Below, piece by piece: positions 1 to 12,600 of a DNA stretch of 64,000 nucleotides; positions within the stretch are counted from its first letter, which is position 1, and every line of letters begins with the position of its first letter. The notes beneath the pieces were generated by a model that had not been told where the DNA came from, ran no database searches, and saw nothing but the letters and a program-made list of their open reading frames with translations. This stretch comes from Leptasterias polaris (Eukaryota; Echinodermata; Asteroidea; Forcipulatida; Asteriidae). Where the stretch lies: contig JAZGTN010000028.1 in assembly GCA_037783415.1 (NCBI GenBank), positions 2,623,001 to 2,687,000 of the forward strand, given 5' to 3'. The translations under genes and the position numbers were made by a program.

Positions 1-535
1 GAACCGTTTTACGCCTGTAAACAAATCAAATCAACAATTAAGTAAAATTGAGAAAGCCAAATCAAGAAAGTAAAAGTGAGAAAGTCAAATCAAGAAAATC
101 AAATCGAGACAGTCTAGTCAAGAAAGTTATTTAAAATGAGAAAGTCAAATAAAGAAGTACAATTTAGAAAAAACAGTTTTATTTACCCCCTGTAGCTCAT
201 ACTCTTTGTTTTAATTAATGAATTATTTAATAGCCTTAGGATTAAAAAAAAAATATTTTGTGTTTATTTAGGTTTTATCAGATTTGCTGTTCAAATATTT
301 CAAGTGATTCTTTAACAAATAGTTTATAGTATAGTACAGTTTTATGTTTTATTGTCACAATAAAAATTACTATGTGGTTTTGCGTGTCTAAAAAACATTA
401 AAATACAAATTAAAACTTAGTTACGCGCTAAAAACCACATGTAGTTCATAATTTCCTTTTTTGTCTAAATATGTTTAAAATTTTAAATATTATCTGATGT
501 GATTAATTATTATTTAATGCATTTTGTTTACTTAC
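1..535. other. Start of next intron of the SLC6 gene
   Basis: AT-rich, non-coding. Positions 45-165 carry degenerate direct copies of a GAGAAAGTCAAATCAAG-like unit (about five). Nothing else is recognised. Confidence 0.6.
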
Positions 536-635
536 CATAGAAGTATGCGATGGCAATACATTCTGCCATTCCAACAATCATCAACGATAACCAAGCACTG
601 TACCAGTTGATTAACTCAAACACATAAATACCACC
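536..635 (-). CDS. Exon 12: TM10 (last exon in window)
   Basis: Acceptor CCTCTAG|GGT, donor TATG|GTAAGT; residues 626-658 plus one base. [20 protein letters not shown] then [14 protein letters not shown] is TM10. Glu650 aligns with GlyT2 Glu648, implicated in its extra Na+ coupling; GlyT1 has Met there. Glu is also common at this position in other SLC6 members. The gene needs at least TM11, TM12 and a C-tail beyond the left edge. Confidence 0.96.
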
Positions 636-3600
636 CTAGAGGGGAATCCAAACAGGTTGATATTTCATTTCATTGGCAAACTGTGGTTGCAGTTAATTCA
701 TAATTTTATTATTAACTTATAAGACCTATTTCTTTACGGATTGATGTTGGGAATCTACTTAATTTCCTTTTAACTTAAAATCTGAAACCATATTTATCAT
801 CTACAAGTAGACTTGAACGTGAGATTTTGTGACTGAAATAAAGGTTAGTAAAATAACTTATTGGCTCCACTAATTAAATCAACGCTGTAGATTTTTCTAA
901 TCTAAAGTGGTTTTACAATTTACACTCTGCAGAGAAATGGCTACCCTAGGTGGTCGGGCATTTGTGTACGCTACTCCTAAACTATGGAATAATCTCCCTC
1001 CTTGTATAGACCTTATGCATATGACGTCATTTGAGTAGGGCGCCCTCACCTAGAGGTCAAAAGGAAGATGCTCATTGGCCAGTCTTGTGCGCCGCGCGTA
1101 CAAATCAGCGCGTTTCCATTGTTTCATCATCAGTTTACCTCTAAGATGGCGGCTTGGTGACGTCAATGCATAAGGTCTATTAGACAATCATCTTCACTTG
1201 ATGTGTTCACGATTAATTCCTTCTTGTAATGCGCAGTAGCGTATATTCATATAGGTTTTGCGCAATATAAATGTCCGTTATTAATTATTATCATTATGTT
1301 GACACAATCACTGAATGTGTTGTAAACTACAAGAAAATCTTACCCTCGTAACCAGAGGTAGACCCAGGAGGAAGAACAGACAACATACACCAAATGAAAA
1401 AAGGGTTTTCCTTTTACGCAACTTGTCTGGAAACTGGTCAATGATCCCGCTGATGACGGTCTCTGTCATCCCGAACTAGAACAAGAAGAACATATCGGCA
1501 TAGTGTCAGTGGACATGTGGGCAAATCGGTAGAGTGTTGGTTCTTTGTGGGGACAGGGGAGTAAGGCGGAAATTATAGATTGCACAATGTCAGATCCAAG
1601 GTGTGGGTAAATAAACAATTCAATTCAGAATTCTGCTTTAATTAACTGCTCCTGTGCAGAGGGTGATAAGGAATCTCACAGTCACAGGAGAGAGGGTTGT
1701 GGGGAGCAATTTTTTATCTTCACAGTCCATTACAGGTGTTGAAATTCTTATAATGTAAACAACGTTTATTTATTACAGGTGTTGAACTTTGTTATTGTAA
1801 ACAACAGACAAAAGGACGGCGCACTTAATGAACCAAACCCATGACTAGTTCATTTCAGCTTGCATTGCAATCCCAAGGTTGGCTTTAATTATAGATAAAT
1901 GATGAAGTGGAACTAAACGTTTTAAGAATTGCTTTAATCATTTTTTTTTTGAGGGGGGTTACCCGTTGTAGCAATTATTTCTAGCGAGAGATCAATATTA
2001 TGATATACCTGATCAAATTATCAATAAACACCATGCATTCATTCAAGCTGAAACACTTCACTAGTCTGCGATCCACTTTAGGTTAATAATGGGCTGTGTC
2101 GTAATGATCTAAGCAGGCTTGTGGTGTACATGGAAACTCTCAACCAGTTACTGAACGCACGTATCATGGCATGATATTATAGCCTTTTGTCAAGGCCATC
2201 GTGGCTTGGACAACTTTGTAAACAGTGGAGCGACTGGAACGAGAGACCATGCGCGCGAGCCGAGTGGCGAAGCCACGAGGGCCTTTTCCAACTTGTTTGC
2301 GGTTTTTTTAATGAATTATTCATGAAGTATGAAACGTGCGTTATGCACTTCTGATTGGTTTGGACTTTTGCTACCGTTTCGGGTAGCAAAAGTCGAGATT
2401 ATAAAGAAACACATATGAAACCGCAAACAAGTTGGAAAAGGCCCTCGTGGCTTCGCCACTCGCGTGCGTGGTCTCCCATTTCAGTCGCTTGGGATCGCGG
2501 CTCTACAAAGCCACGAAGGCCTTGACAAAAGGCTAGGCATGATACGGAGGGAGGGTTACACACAGGAACTTGGTTAAGAGTTCATAATATAATGTACAGC
2601 CACAGGCCTGCTTTGATAATGACGACTACAATACAAAAAAAACCAACAACACTCTTTCTGATGTAACCTCAGAAGGAAAAACAAAATATCTAAATTTCAC
2701 TTTTGTTCATAAATTTCTGATTTCACTTTCCTGAATGCGATGAATAATATTGATATTGTGGCCACTTTATTGAGCTATAAGCCCGTGCGCGCAAGTGCTG
2801 TGTTTCTCTCAGCCATTGTTGAATGCGGGCAGCGCAAGGTATTGTACACACATACACGAGAAGTGTCTTTTTTAACTTTTAATGTGATACAGAATTTAAA
2901 CACTTTCCAAGAAAGGACAGCATGACTTATCGATGTAGAACATTGACTATAAATATTTGACATATCGATGTAGGACATGTGCAACTCCCTCATGTATGGT
3001 GTAAACAAAACACAGCTCTTTCGACTACAACGTCTGCAAAATATGGCTGCTAGACTGGTAACTCGGTCACCCAAGAGCTCACACATCACCCCTATCCTAA
3101 AGCAACTCCATTGGCTTCCAGTTGAGCAAAGGATAGTTTTCAAACTCGGTCTCCTGGTCTTCAAATCATTGCACAACATGGCTCCATCCTACATCTCAGA
3201 TCTCATCACTCAGTATGCACCTTTCCGCAGTAACCTAAGATCAGCCGATCAACGTCTCCTCGTAGAACATATGGCAAAGAACACATGGGGAGCACGTTCT
3301 TTCTTGGTTACTGCGGGGAAGGTGTGGAATAGTTTTCCCTACCACATCAGGACTGCAAATACAACATCTTCTTTCAAAACTGTTCTCAAAACCCACCTCT
3401 TTGCAGTTAAAAAATGACCAGCGACTCTCTACAAACTTTTTCTGTTCCTTTCTTTTGAACTGTTTATTTTGTATCATGAGCGAGCGCCATGAGCGCCTTT
3501 TTTGTGGCGGATACCGGCGCTATATAAGACTCCATTATTATATTATTATATTACTATAAATATTTGCAACTATAAGCAGAAACTACATTCTGAAAAGGGC

Positions 3601-6600
3601 GTAAACAATAGGTGAGTTTAAAATAATGTGATAGACACGGAAACTGCATGGTCGGGTTTAAAAATAAAAGAATTACATCAGCAAGGTTTGTCAGATTTCA
3701 ATATTTACTTTCCGTTCAGTTGCAAATATTAAACAAAATGTTCTACATCATTATTTCATGCTGTCCTATCAGGGAAATTGTGCAACTCATACAAGAATAC
3801 ACTTAATTCGCATTGGAAGTCAAGAAGAAAACGTTTTTTCCATGTCTTTATGTACAAAACATTGCAATGCCAGCGTCCCAGCAATGGTAGTGCGGCCCGA
3901 AGCACTTAAAGGGACACGTTGCCTTGGATCGGGCGAGTTGGTCTGTGAAAAGCGTTTGAAACCGTTTGTTATAAAATGCATATGGTTAGAAAGATGTTTT
4001 AAAAGTAGAATACAATGATCCACACAAATATGCCTCGAAAATGCGTGGTTTTCCTTTTACTTTGCGAACTAACACGGTCCGCCATTTTGTGGAGTCAAAA
4101 ACAAAATGGCGTGCCGTGTTAGTTCACGATGTAAAAGGAAAACCACACAATTTCGAGGCATATTTGTGTGGATCATTGTATTCTACTTTTAAAACATCTT
4201 TCTAACCATATGCATTTTATAACAAACGGTTTCAAACGTTTTTCATAGACCAACTCGCCCGATCCAAGGCAACGTGTCCCTTTAACTTGCGCGAACGGGC
4301 TAAACAAAATCGGTCACATAAATTATATACCAATGGTTTGTATAATTGATCAGGTACCTCTGGATAGGGTATCTAAATATTAATTTTAACCCATTGAGCT
4401 AGCATCTTCTACATTCACTCTAGCAGCGTTAACGTTATTCTTGGCTTGAGATGCGTATATAATTTACTTATAAAGGCTTGTCAGATCGAGTTCATGTAAA
4501 ATATGAAAGATCATTAAAAATTGATACACTTCAATTCACTAGCAACAGAATGAAGTCAAGGCCAGGAAGTGGGAAGCGAATAGATTTGGTCGTCACGTTA
4601 CCTTGGATTGGAGGGAGGGGGGGGGGCTATTAGTATTATCAGAGTGAATGTCAGGTGTTTTTACAATATCAAGTTATAAACCACAAGGCAACTTTACTGG
4701 GTGAATTTAAATTAAGTTTTTGGCGCGAACCAAAAAAAATCATAGGCCTACAGTTGACATGTTTTAGATTTAGTGTTGCGATAAATTATCAGAGTGAATG
4801 TCAGGTGTTTTTACATTATCAAGTAATAAATCACAAGGCAAATTTACTGGGTAAATTAAAATTTCCTTTTGGCGCGAACAAAGAAAATCATACAATTGAC
4901 AGGTTTTAGATTTTGTGTTGCAATAATTAAAACTTCCGGCCAATAGAGCGCTGTCATCGAAAAGAATAAGTTTGTGCTTATTTCATCGGTCCATAAAGAC
5001 CATGTGATGCATATCCTGTCTAGTGATTGGCTTACCTGTGTATCCAATCCAACAAGGAAGAGCATAAAGAAGAAGAGGAAGGACCAGAGTGGAGCCAATG
5101 GCATTTGTGCAATGGCTTCCGGGTATGTGACGAATACTAGACCAGGACCTTATCAACAATACAAAATAAATTATATTAGTATTAATGGTCAACTTGTAGG
5201 TCTACCTTAGCCCTTTTCACACTGTATCTCTTACCCCCGTGGATTACACCCCTGGGGAGGCCCCATAAGTTTTGTTTACCCCAGGGTTACCCCGGCGCCT
5301 TTTCACACTGTCCCTGCCTTTAGGTCCGTATTCCACGGGGTTCCGGTTGCACGCTTCAAGAACACCCCTACTTCAGAGCAGGGGTGGCTATTCCCTAGGA
5401 TATGCCCATTTGCCGGGGTGTGAATCAGTGGTAAAGTGATCCAAGTTAGAGTGATGTGAAGAGAGAGAGAGTGACGGGCTATTTAAAGAAATGCGTCTAT
5501 TGAAGTTTGTGGAAATGAACCATGTTTATATCAATGATTAAGTACCAGTACTTATATCACCAGTTGATTGAAGATACTTATGATTTTGTTAAAAGCTGAA
5601 CAAGCTATGTACATTTTGTGCCAACTCTTCTTAAGCCAACAGTTGACCCAAATCAAACTCTGGCCCAATTTCATGGGAGCTCCTTTAAGCATAAAATATT
5701 GCTTAACAGTTTTTTGTCAAGCAAAAATAATCAGCGTACCAGTCACAAATACACAGTCATGTGAAAGGGTGTATATTTTGTTTGGTAACTTATTCTGTTT
5801 AAGTGGTGAGCATATTTTTGTTGTGCTTTATTGCTCCTTTTGTCCTTAAAAGCAGGTTATGAAATTGGGCCCACGTATCAAGAAGCCAAGCTAGCCGAAT
5901 ACTTAGAACCCTAAACACATTGCAATTAGGCAACAACAAAAACATGTTTAGTGTCCTGCCTTTTTGAAAAGAGGAAGGATTTTTTATTTTTTATTTTTTT
6001 TAAATGGCCGCCCGACTTATTTTTCAAGACAACCGGCCGGACTGTTTTTCAAGCTGGTTGCCAGCGTTTTTGGTGTGCTTTTTCGGTGTGCTAAAGTCTA
6101 AAAATACGATCTTATTTATTTTACAATTTATTGTTTTCGTCAGAGATTGTTAAAATTGTTCCTTTTTTTTCGTTGATAAAAAAGAAGAAAAAAAGGAGGC
6201 GGCCTCTGAAAAGGAAGCGGGCGGGAACGCTAAACATTGTTTTATTATTTGGCCTTATAATCAAATAATTCAGTGTAAATCCTTACCCTGTATCGCCACA
6301 TCTTCAATGGCCATTCCTGTTTTTTCCGACATGAAGCCGAGCGTTGCGAAAACAACGAAGCCCGCAAAGATGCTCGTGCCGCAGTTGATGAGTGGAACCA
6401 TTATTGCATCCCTGGCAAGGATAGAAATGCAAACAAACTCACATTGAAACTTTCTCTACAATTCAACTGAAATCAGAGTGATAACTTTTTAGTCTCAGAA
6501 GTAGACTTGAAAATAACCTTAGAATCTGTTTACAAACAGGGTATACGTAATATTCACTTTAAAAACCTTCGGGTCAGAATGACCCGGGTCCTGTGGGGCT

Positions 6601-9600
6601 TGACCCGGGTCCTGTGGGGCTTGACCCCTTTTCTGGGTCAGTATATGACCCGGAATCTTTTTCAAAATTACCCAGAAACGGGTCAAAATTTCGCAGATTT
6701 TGAGTTATAATCCCACCTTTTGATTACCTTCCAGGTCAGATGACCCAAAAATGGGTCAGGCCTCCGGACTTCGGGTCATATAAGACCCAGGAGGTTTTAG
6801 AGTGCACTCTATAAGCACTACAGGTTTGCCCTCTTTCCGATTTCTTTACCCTCCTTTCTTGTTTTATAATTTCTGCTATCTTTTGTCCGTTTCACATAAC
6901 TGATCAAATGCATTCTCAACGGAGAAACCATCCGATTGTTTTTTTTTCACTGCCCTAAGCACTTGGTGTTCTCGGTCTGGCCTGTCTGCGGACAGGTCAG
7001 AAATAACTTCCGGTTTCGGGGATCATGCAAGACCTTAAATGAAAGCTTAAAGCTTTCTGAAGTCTATAACAAATAGCTATACAAATGTTTGGTACAAATC
7101 GACCATAATGGGACATAGCAGCTTTAAGAAGTCTCAATGTATTACAATCCTGAAGAAAATGCAAATTCAGTTGTTTTTAATATAGTTAAATTAAAATAAG
7201 TAAAAAAAAAAAACCTAAAAAAAAACCCAACATGGTCCTAATAATTATTCACTTTCACATTTAGTTGTTTAAATCCCCAACTGGACAAATCTGACAGGAA
7301 AAACTGTTGACACAGTCTCGTTCCATTTCGTTGCAGGTTTCTTTTATGAACTATTCCTCTAGGGACATACCTGAAACAATTATGATGAAATTTATTATAA
7401 CTTGAGAAGGTTAGAATTCCTCCCCACGCTGGGCCCAACGAATAGAAGATCTGAGATGCAGCGTCATTCCACACCTGAACAAAAACATCCCCAAAAAGAA
7501 GAAGTAAAAAGGGAAGTAGAATGCATTAAATGGACATATCAATTTGAATTGAGATTATGTCAACATATTTCAAGCATACTTAACACACTCTAACGTGTCA
7601 AATCGTCTCTATTTGAGTAGAGCACGGTGAGGATATTTGCCCTAAGGTATGAAATATTCCACCATGACTTATTGAGAGGCAATCTTTCCACTATTGAGCG
7701 AGTCGTCACGTTTCCTCAAGCCCTTGACTTCCTCAAGTCCTCTCTCACGCTCGAACTCCTCAAATGGTCAAAGATGTTGCTTTCATCAGAGGGTCATTGT
7801 GAATCTCGGCCATTACTCAATTCAAATAATGTTTCCTTTGTAATAGTATTAATGGTCATAACACATAGCAAACACTCAGAGCTTTGTGTCTGTCAATTGT
7901 TTTGAAAAAAAGGAAGCAGTTAAAACATCAGGGAATGTTCTCTTAAAAAGAAACTTGGCTTCGAGATTAAGTTAGCAAAATATATTTGTGATTGTTTGAA
8001 GAGTTAAAGACAGTCAGCATTCTCCCTTAACACTGGTCCGTTGACAAACCAGTTAAAACACCCGAGGACCAGTCAAGCTCTACACCAAGTGGTCCGGCTG
8101 GATAGTTCAGTGTTGAGTAGGGATACGTGAACAAACTGATGGACTAGCTATAACTGGTCCTGCTGGCAGTCACTAAAAATGTTAAAGGCATATACCTTGC
8201 AGGTGTGTCAAGTTGTTCATTGTAAATTGATGACATAAATTAATGTAACCAATGTGAGGTAGACGACCTCACTTTCCTTAATATAGTTTTCTCTGATGGA
8301 GGCACCTTGCACATCTCATACAAAGATCTCATTGTAAATAAACAGATTGAAAAAAGCGGAGACCAAAAGGAAAGGGAGACCAGAAAATGTTGGGCTTTTA
8401 AAAAAAGGGAAACAAGAAAGGAACGACGAACTAAACATGGACAAGAAAAAGTACAGTTTTGTAAAACATGTTTTCATCTTGGTTTATTTACCTTAGAATT
8501 TTTCAAGCGTGCCCAGTCAGCATTCATATAGTAACCAATTCCCTTACTGGCGCCCTCTAGTGTTAGTCCACGGACAAGTAAGCACACCAGAATGATGTAC
8601 GGAAATGTTGCTGTGAAATAAACAACCTGAAAATAAAGATTGCAAATAAAATCAGTTATTAAAATGAAGAACAAACCCCTTTTCCATTTTACTCCAATGG
8701 AAAGCGAAAAGACACGGAAGCGTTTAAGGGGCAGTTGAGAGAAAAAAGAAACAATTATGACCTATATTTCCTAATTATGACTCCGAGTAAGTCATAACTA
8801 TGACAGATCTTATGAATATGAGATATATCTCATATGAAATGAGATATATCTCATATGAATATGAGATATATCTCATTTGAATATGAGATATATCTCATTT
8901 GAATATGAGATATATCTCATTTGAATATGAGATATATCTCATTTGAATGTGAGATATATCTCATATGAATATGAGATATATCTCATATAAATATGAAATA
9001 TATCTCATATGAATATGAGATATGAATATGAGATATATCTCATAAAAATGACCTAATTAGCACGAGTCATAATCATGACTTATTCTAATTCGTAACTTTA
9101 AGATATAATATAATATAATATAGTCATAGGCCTAGTAATGATTTATACAATTTACAATTTGGTATAAGTTATGACTTATAATTAGGCCCATGACTTTCTT
9201 TCTTTTCTCAATATCTCTTTAACGCCTCCGTCGAAAGAGACGTAAACAAGTTACAACACCCCCCTCCCCCTAATAAAAAACTCCAAACAAACAAAAAAAC
9301 CTAGTCACACAACATATACCTACTCCCACCAAACGGTTTTATATATATTCTAAGTGTATAAACTACCATGTTTTTTTAAAAACCGAATATGTTTCTAGCT
9401 GTCTTTTCAAGACTTTCTTATAAGAAAAACACAAACTCAAAAGGAGCCTGACCAAGATTTGAAATAAAACCAAGAGTGAGACTAAGGTATACTTATCTAA
9501 TCAAGAATGAAAGGGAATATATTTTTGAGGTAGGCCTAAATATCTGAACACAATAAAACAAACAACACCAAGGCTTAAAGACGCCCGATTTGATTTTGGC

Positions 9601-12600
9601 AGATTTGACCGCTGTCATTTACCCACTATTTGAAACAGTATCATCTGTCAAAGTTCGTTCAGAGAAAAACAAAACAAAAACAACACGAAAAACAATTCTT
9701 TCCGCAAAAAACGTGACACGCAACTTTAAGGTGAAATGTAAGAACTAAAAGGAGAGGTCTTTCTGTATCTTTTAGGACTGAACAGGGCATTTCTATTTTT
9801 ACTGAATCTAAATCCTTCTACAGCCCTAATCTTACTAAGAACGGGCATTTGATCCTCTTTAAAACATCAAATCTTATTCTCTGAGAATTAAATAACCATA
9901 ATTCCTCTTCTCACTTTGGAACCTCCTTCGCTATCCTCCCAATCTAAACTCATTACTCTTCAAATCTATCCTTGTCTCTGAGGGTATTCCACCTCAGTAC
10001 CTGCCCACCCCCCCCCCCCCCCCCCATTTCCAAAGCTCTTCCCTTCACGACTATAAACCCCCAATGTCTACTTTTCTCTTAATTTCCTTGTCTGAGAAAT
10101 GTTTTCCAGACACTTGAGACAACAATCTCACATCTACACATTATGAGGACGCTGAACCATGTTAACATCACGCTAGACGTGATGAGCGTGTATTCCCTCC
10201 CTCCTCCCCCCTCCTTCTCTCCGGCATCCCAACAAATAGTCTTATATGAGGGGCCTGCCAGTTGATTAAATTACCTCTGCTCTATCGTTTGGGAAACAAG
10301 TGACCAAATAGTCTGCCTAGATCACCTGAAATACGCTTGATTGGTTACACAACTTGCAATAGAAATCGTAGCGGGCGGAATAGCCTTTTTGTTTTGCCTC
10401 TTGAGTTTCTGTATGGTTTGTTCCCCCCCCCCCCCCCCCCCCCCCCCGGTTCGTTGATGATTACTGCTCTGCGGCTGTCTTGAAAGAATCTTAATAGCAT
10501 TTTTGTTGTTGACTCCTAAGAATCGATTTAAATACGATTCATTTTAAATTCCATATATATTCTACAGTAAGTAGATGAAGTCGATATACTCACATAAATT
10601 ATCACTATGTGAACAGCTTTGAAAAAGAAGAAAACATACGATCGATAATTTATGTCAAACATATTGCATTTTTTCGTAGGGCTATATTGACTATATTCCC
10701 ATTTGACAATTTGGGCAAATACCCATGTATTTGCTGTTCTTACCAGTGGTAAAGGCAATTTTTTTTTTATTGTATTAAAAATAATTCTTTTTTTTCTTGT
10801 GTTTAACATAGCAGGCCTATATCAACACAAAATCATAGGCCTACTAAACCCCCCAACAAAACTAGACAGAAACAAGCATGGACAAAATTGAAGTAAATTT
10901 AAGTGCATTTGGTGCCCCCCCCCCCCCCCCCCTCAAAAAGAAAAAAAAGAAAAAAAAAGTGAAAACAAAACCTCTGCTATAAATGCAATATAATATTAAC
11001 ATCACAGTTTGACCTAAGTAGATTCTTTTAGCCTTTGAACCTGCTAAGCAAAACCCCAGAGTGAATATGGAAGTAGGTTGTTTCACCGCATCGGTAAGAA
11101 TGTCAACTCTTCTGTGCTTCCCCCTTTTTTTAAAGTGTGTGATTCAGGGGCCAGAAAGTCTGCTCTTATTTTAAAAAAAATTCAAAATTGTGAACTTCAT
11201 GGGTAACCACAAAACCAGGTGTTTTCCTGTGGTGATTCCTTTCTAACCAAAGTTGATAATTAATAAATTATGGATAAATACATATAGGTGCAAATAATCA
11301 TTCACCCATGGGTCAGGAAAAATCTCCTACAGTACGGGTGCTAAAGTTCGGTTCTGTGAAAGGGGGGGGGGGGGGTCAGCTAGCAATTATAGGTTACTCT
11401 AAAGGGAAACGTTGCCTTGGATTGGATGATTTGAGCTATAAAAACGTTTGTTATGAAATGAATATGGTTGGAAAGACCTTATTGAAGTGGAATACAATGA
11501 TCCACACACATAGGCCTATGCTTCGAAATTGTGTGGTTTTCCTTTTTACTTGGTGAGCTAACATGGTCCGCCATTTTGTAGAAACAAATTTTGACTCCAC
11601 AAAATGGCGTCTTGGCGGACCGTGTTAGCTCTACTTTTCAAACGTCTTTTAAACCATTCATTTCATATTAAACGCTTATTATAGCCCAAAGTGGCCAAAC
11701 CAAGGCAGCGTGTCCCTAACGCAGCAGTCAGTCAATTATGGTAGCATAAAAAATATCACTGAAGTTTCTCAGTAGGCTTAAATATATTCAAAGAGGGGAA
11801 TTGACAACGAGATGGTGTCAAACATCTGCTTGGTAGCATACATGTAACTGATTTTGAACACGATCAAATTATAGCCATTTTCATAAAGCTGCTTTGCGCG
11901 TACAAGTTCAACACCGACGTCAGAACGTATTCAATACCATCATGTGTAGATCACAAACCAAAATGTTAGTTGGGCAAATAGGTATGGGGCGCCGTTTGTC
12001 AATTAATTGTTTAGCGTATTTTTGACGTGTTTTTACCATGGTTTGTAATAATTAGATGTAAACCATAGAAAGTGCTGTCAATTTATTTTGTGGTTTACAT
12101 ACCATAAATTTACAATCAAAGCTTATAAATTATAGTTTATAAACCATGAAAATTGAATCATCATAAAACGTGGTTTATAAACCATGGTTTATAAACCATG
12201 AAAATTGAAGCGTCATAAAACATGGTTTATAAACCATGAAAATTTAAGCACCTTCAAAACATGGTTTATAAACCATAAAAATTTAAGCATAATAAAACAT
12301 GGTTTACAAATCATGGTTTATAAACCATGAAAATTTAAGCACCTTCAAAACATGGTTTATAAACCATGAAAATTTAAGCACCTTCAAAACATGGTTTATA
12401 AACCATAAAAATTTAAGCATCAAAACATGGTTTACAAATCATGGTTTATAAACCATGAAAATTTAAGCATCTTCAAAACATGGTTTATAAACCATAAAAA
12501 TGTAAACATGGTTTACAAATCATGATTCATGGTTTATAAACCATGAAAATTTAGGCATCCTCAAAACATGGTTTATAAATCATGGTTTATAAACCATGAA

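Larger units (their letters stand above)
1476..5035. other. Intron 10 of the SLC6 gene (3.6 kb)
   Basis: Holds, from left to right, a TA-flanked foldback element, a CR1-like LINE end inside another inverted-repeat element, a TTAA-flanked foldback element and a 150-bp tandem duplication, each listed separately. The remaining sequence (about 1476-2179, 2536-2913 and 4286-4635) is AT-rich without recognisable coding. Confidence 0.7.
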
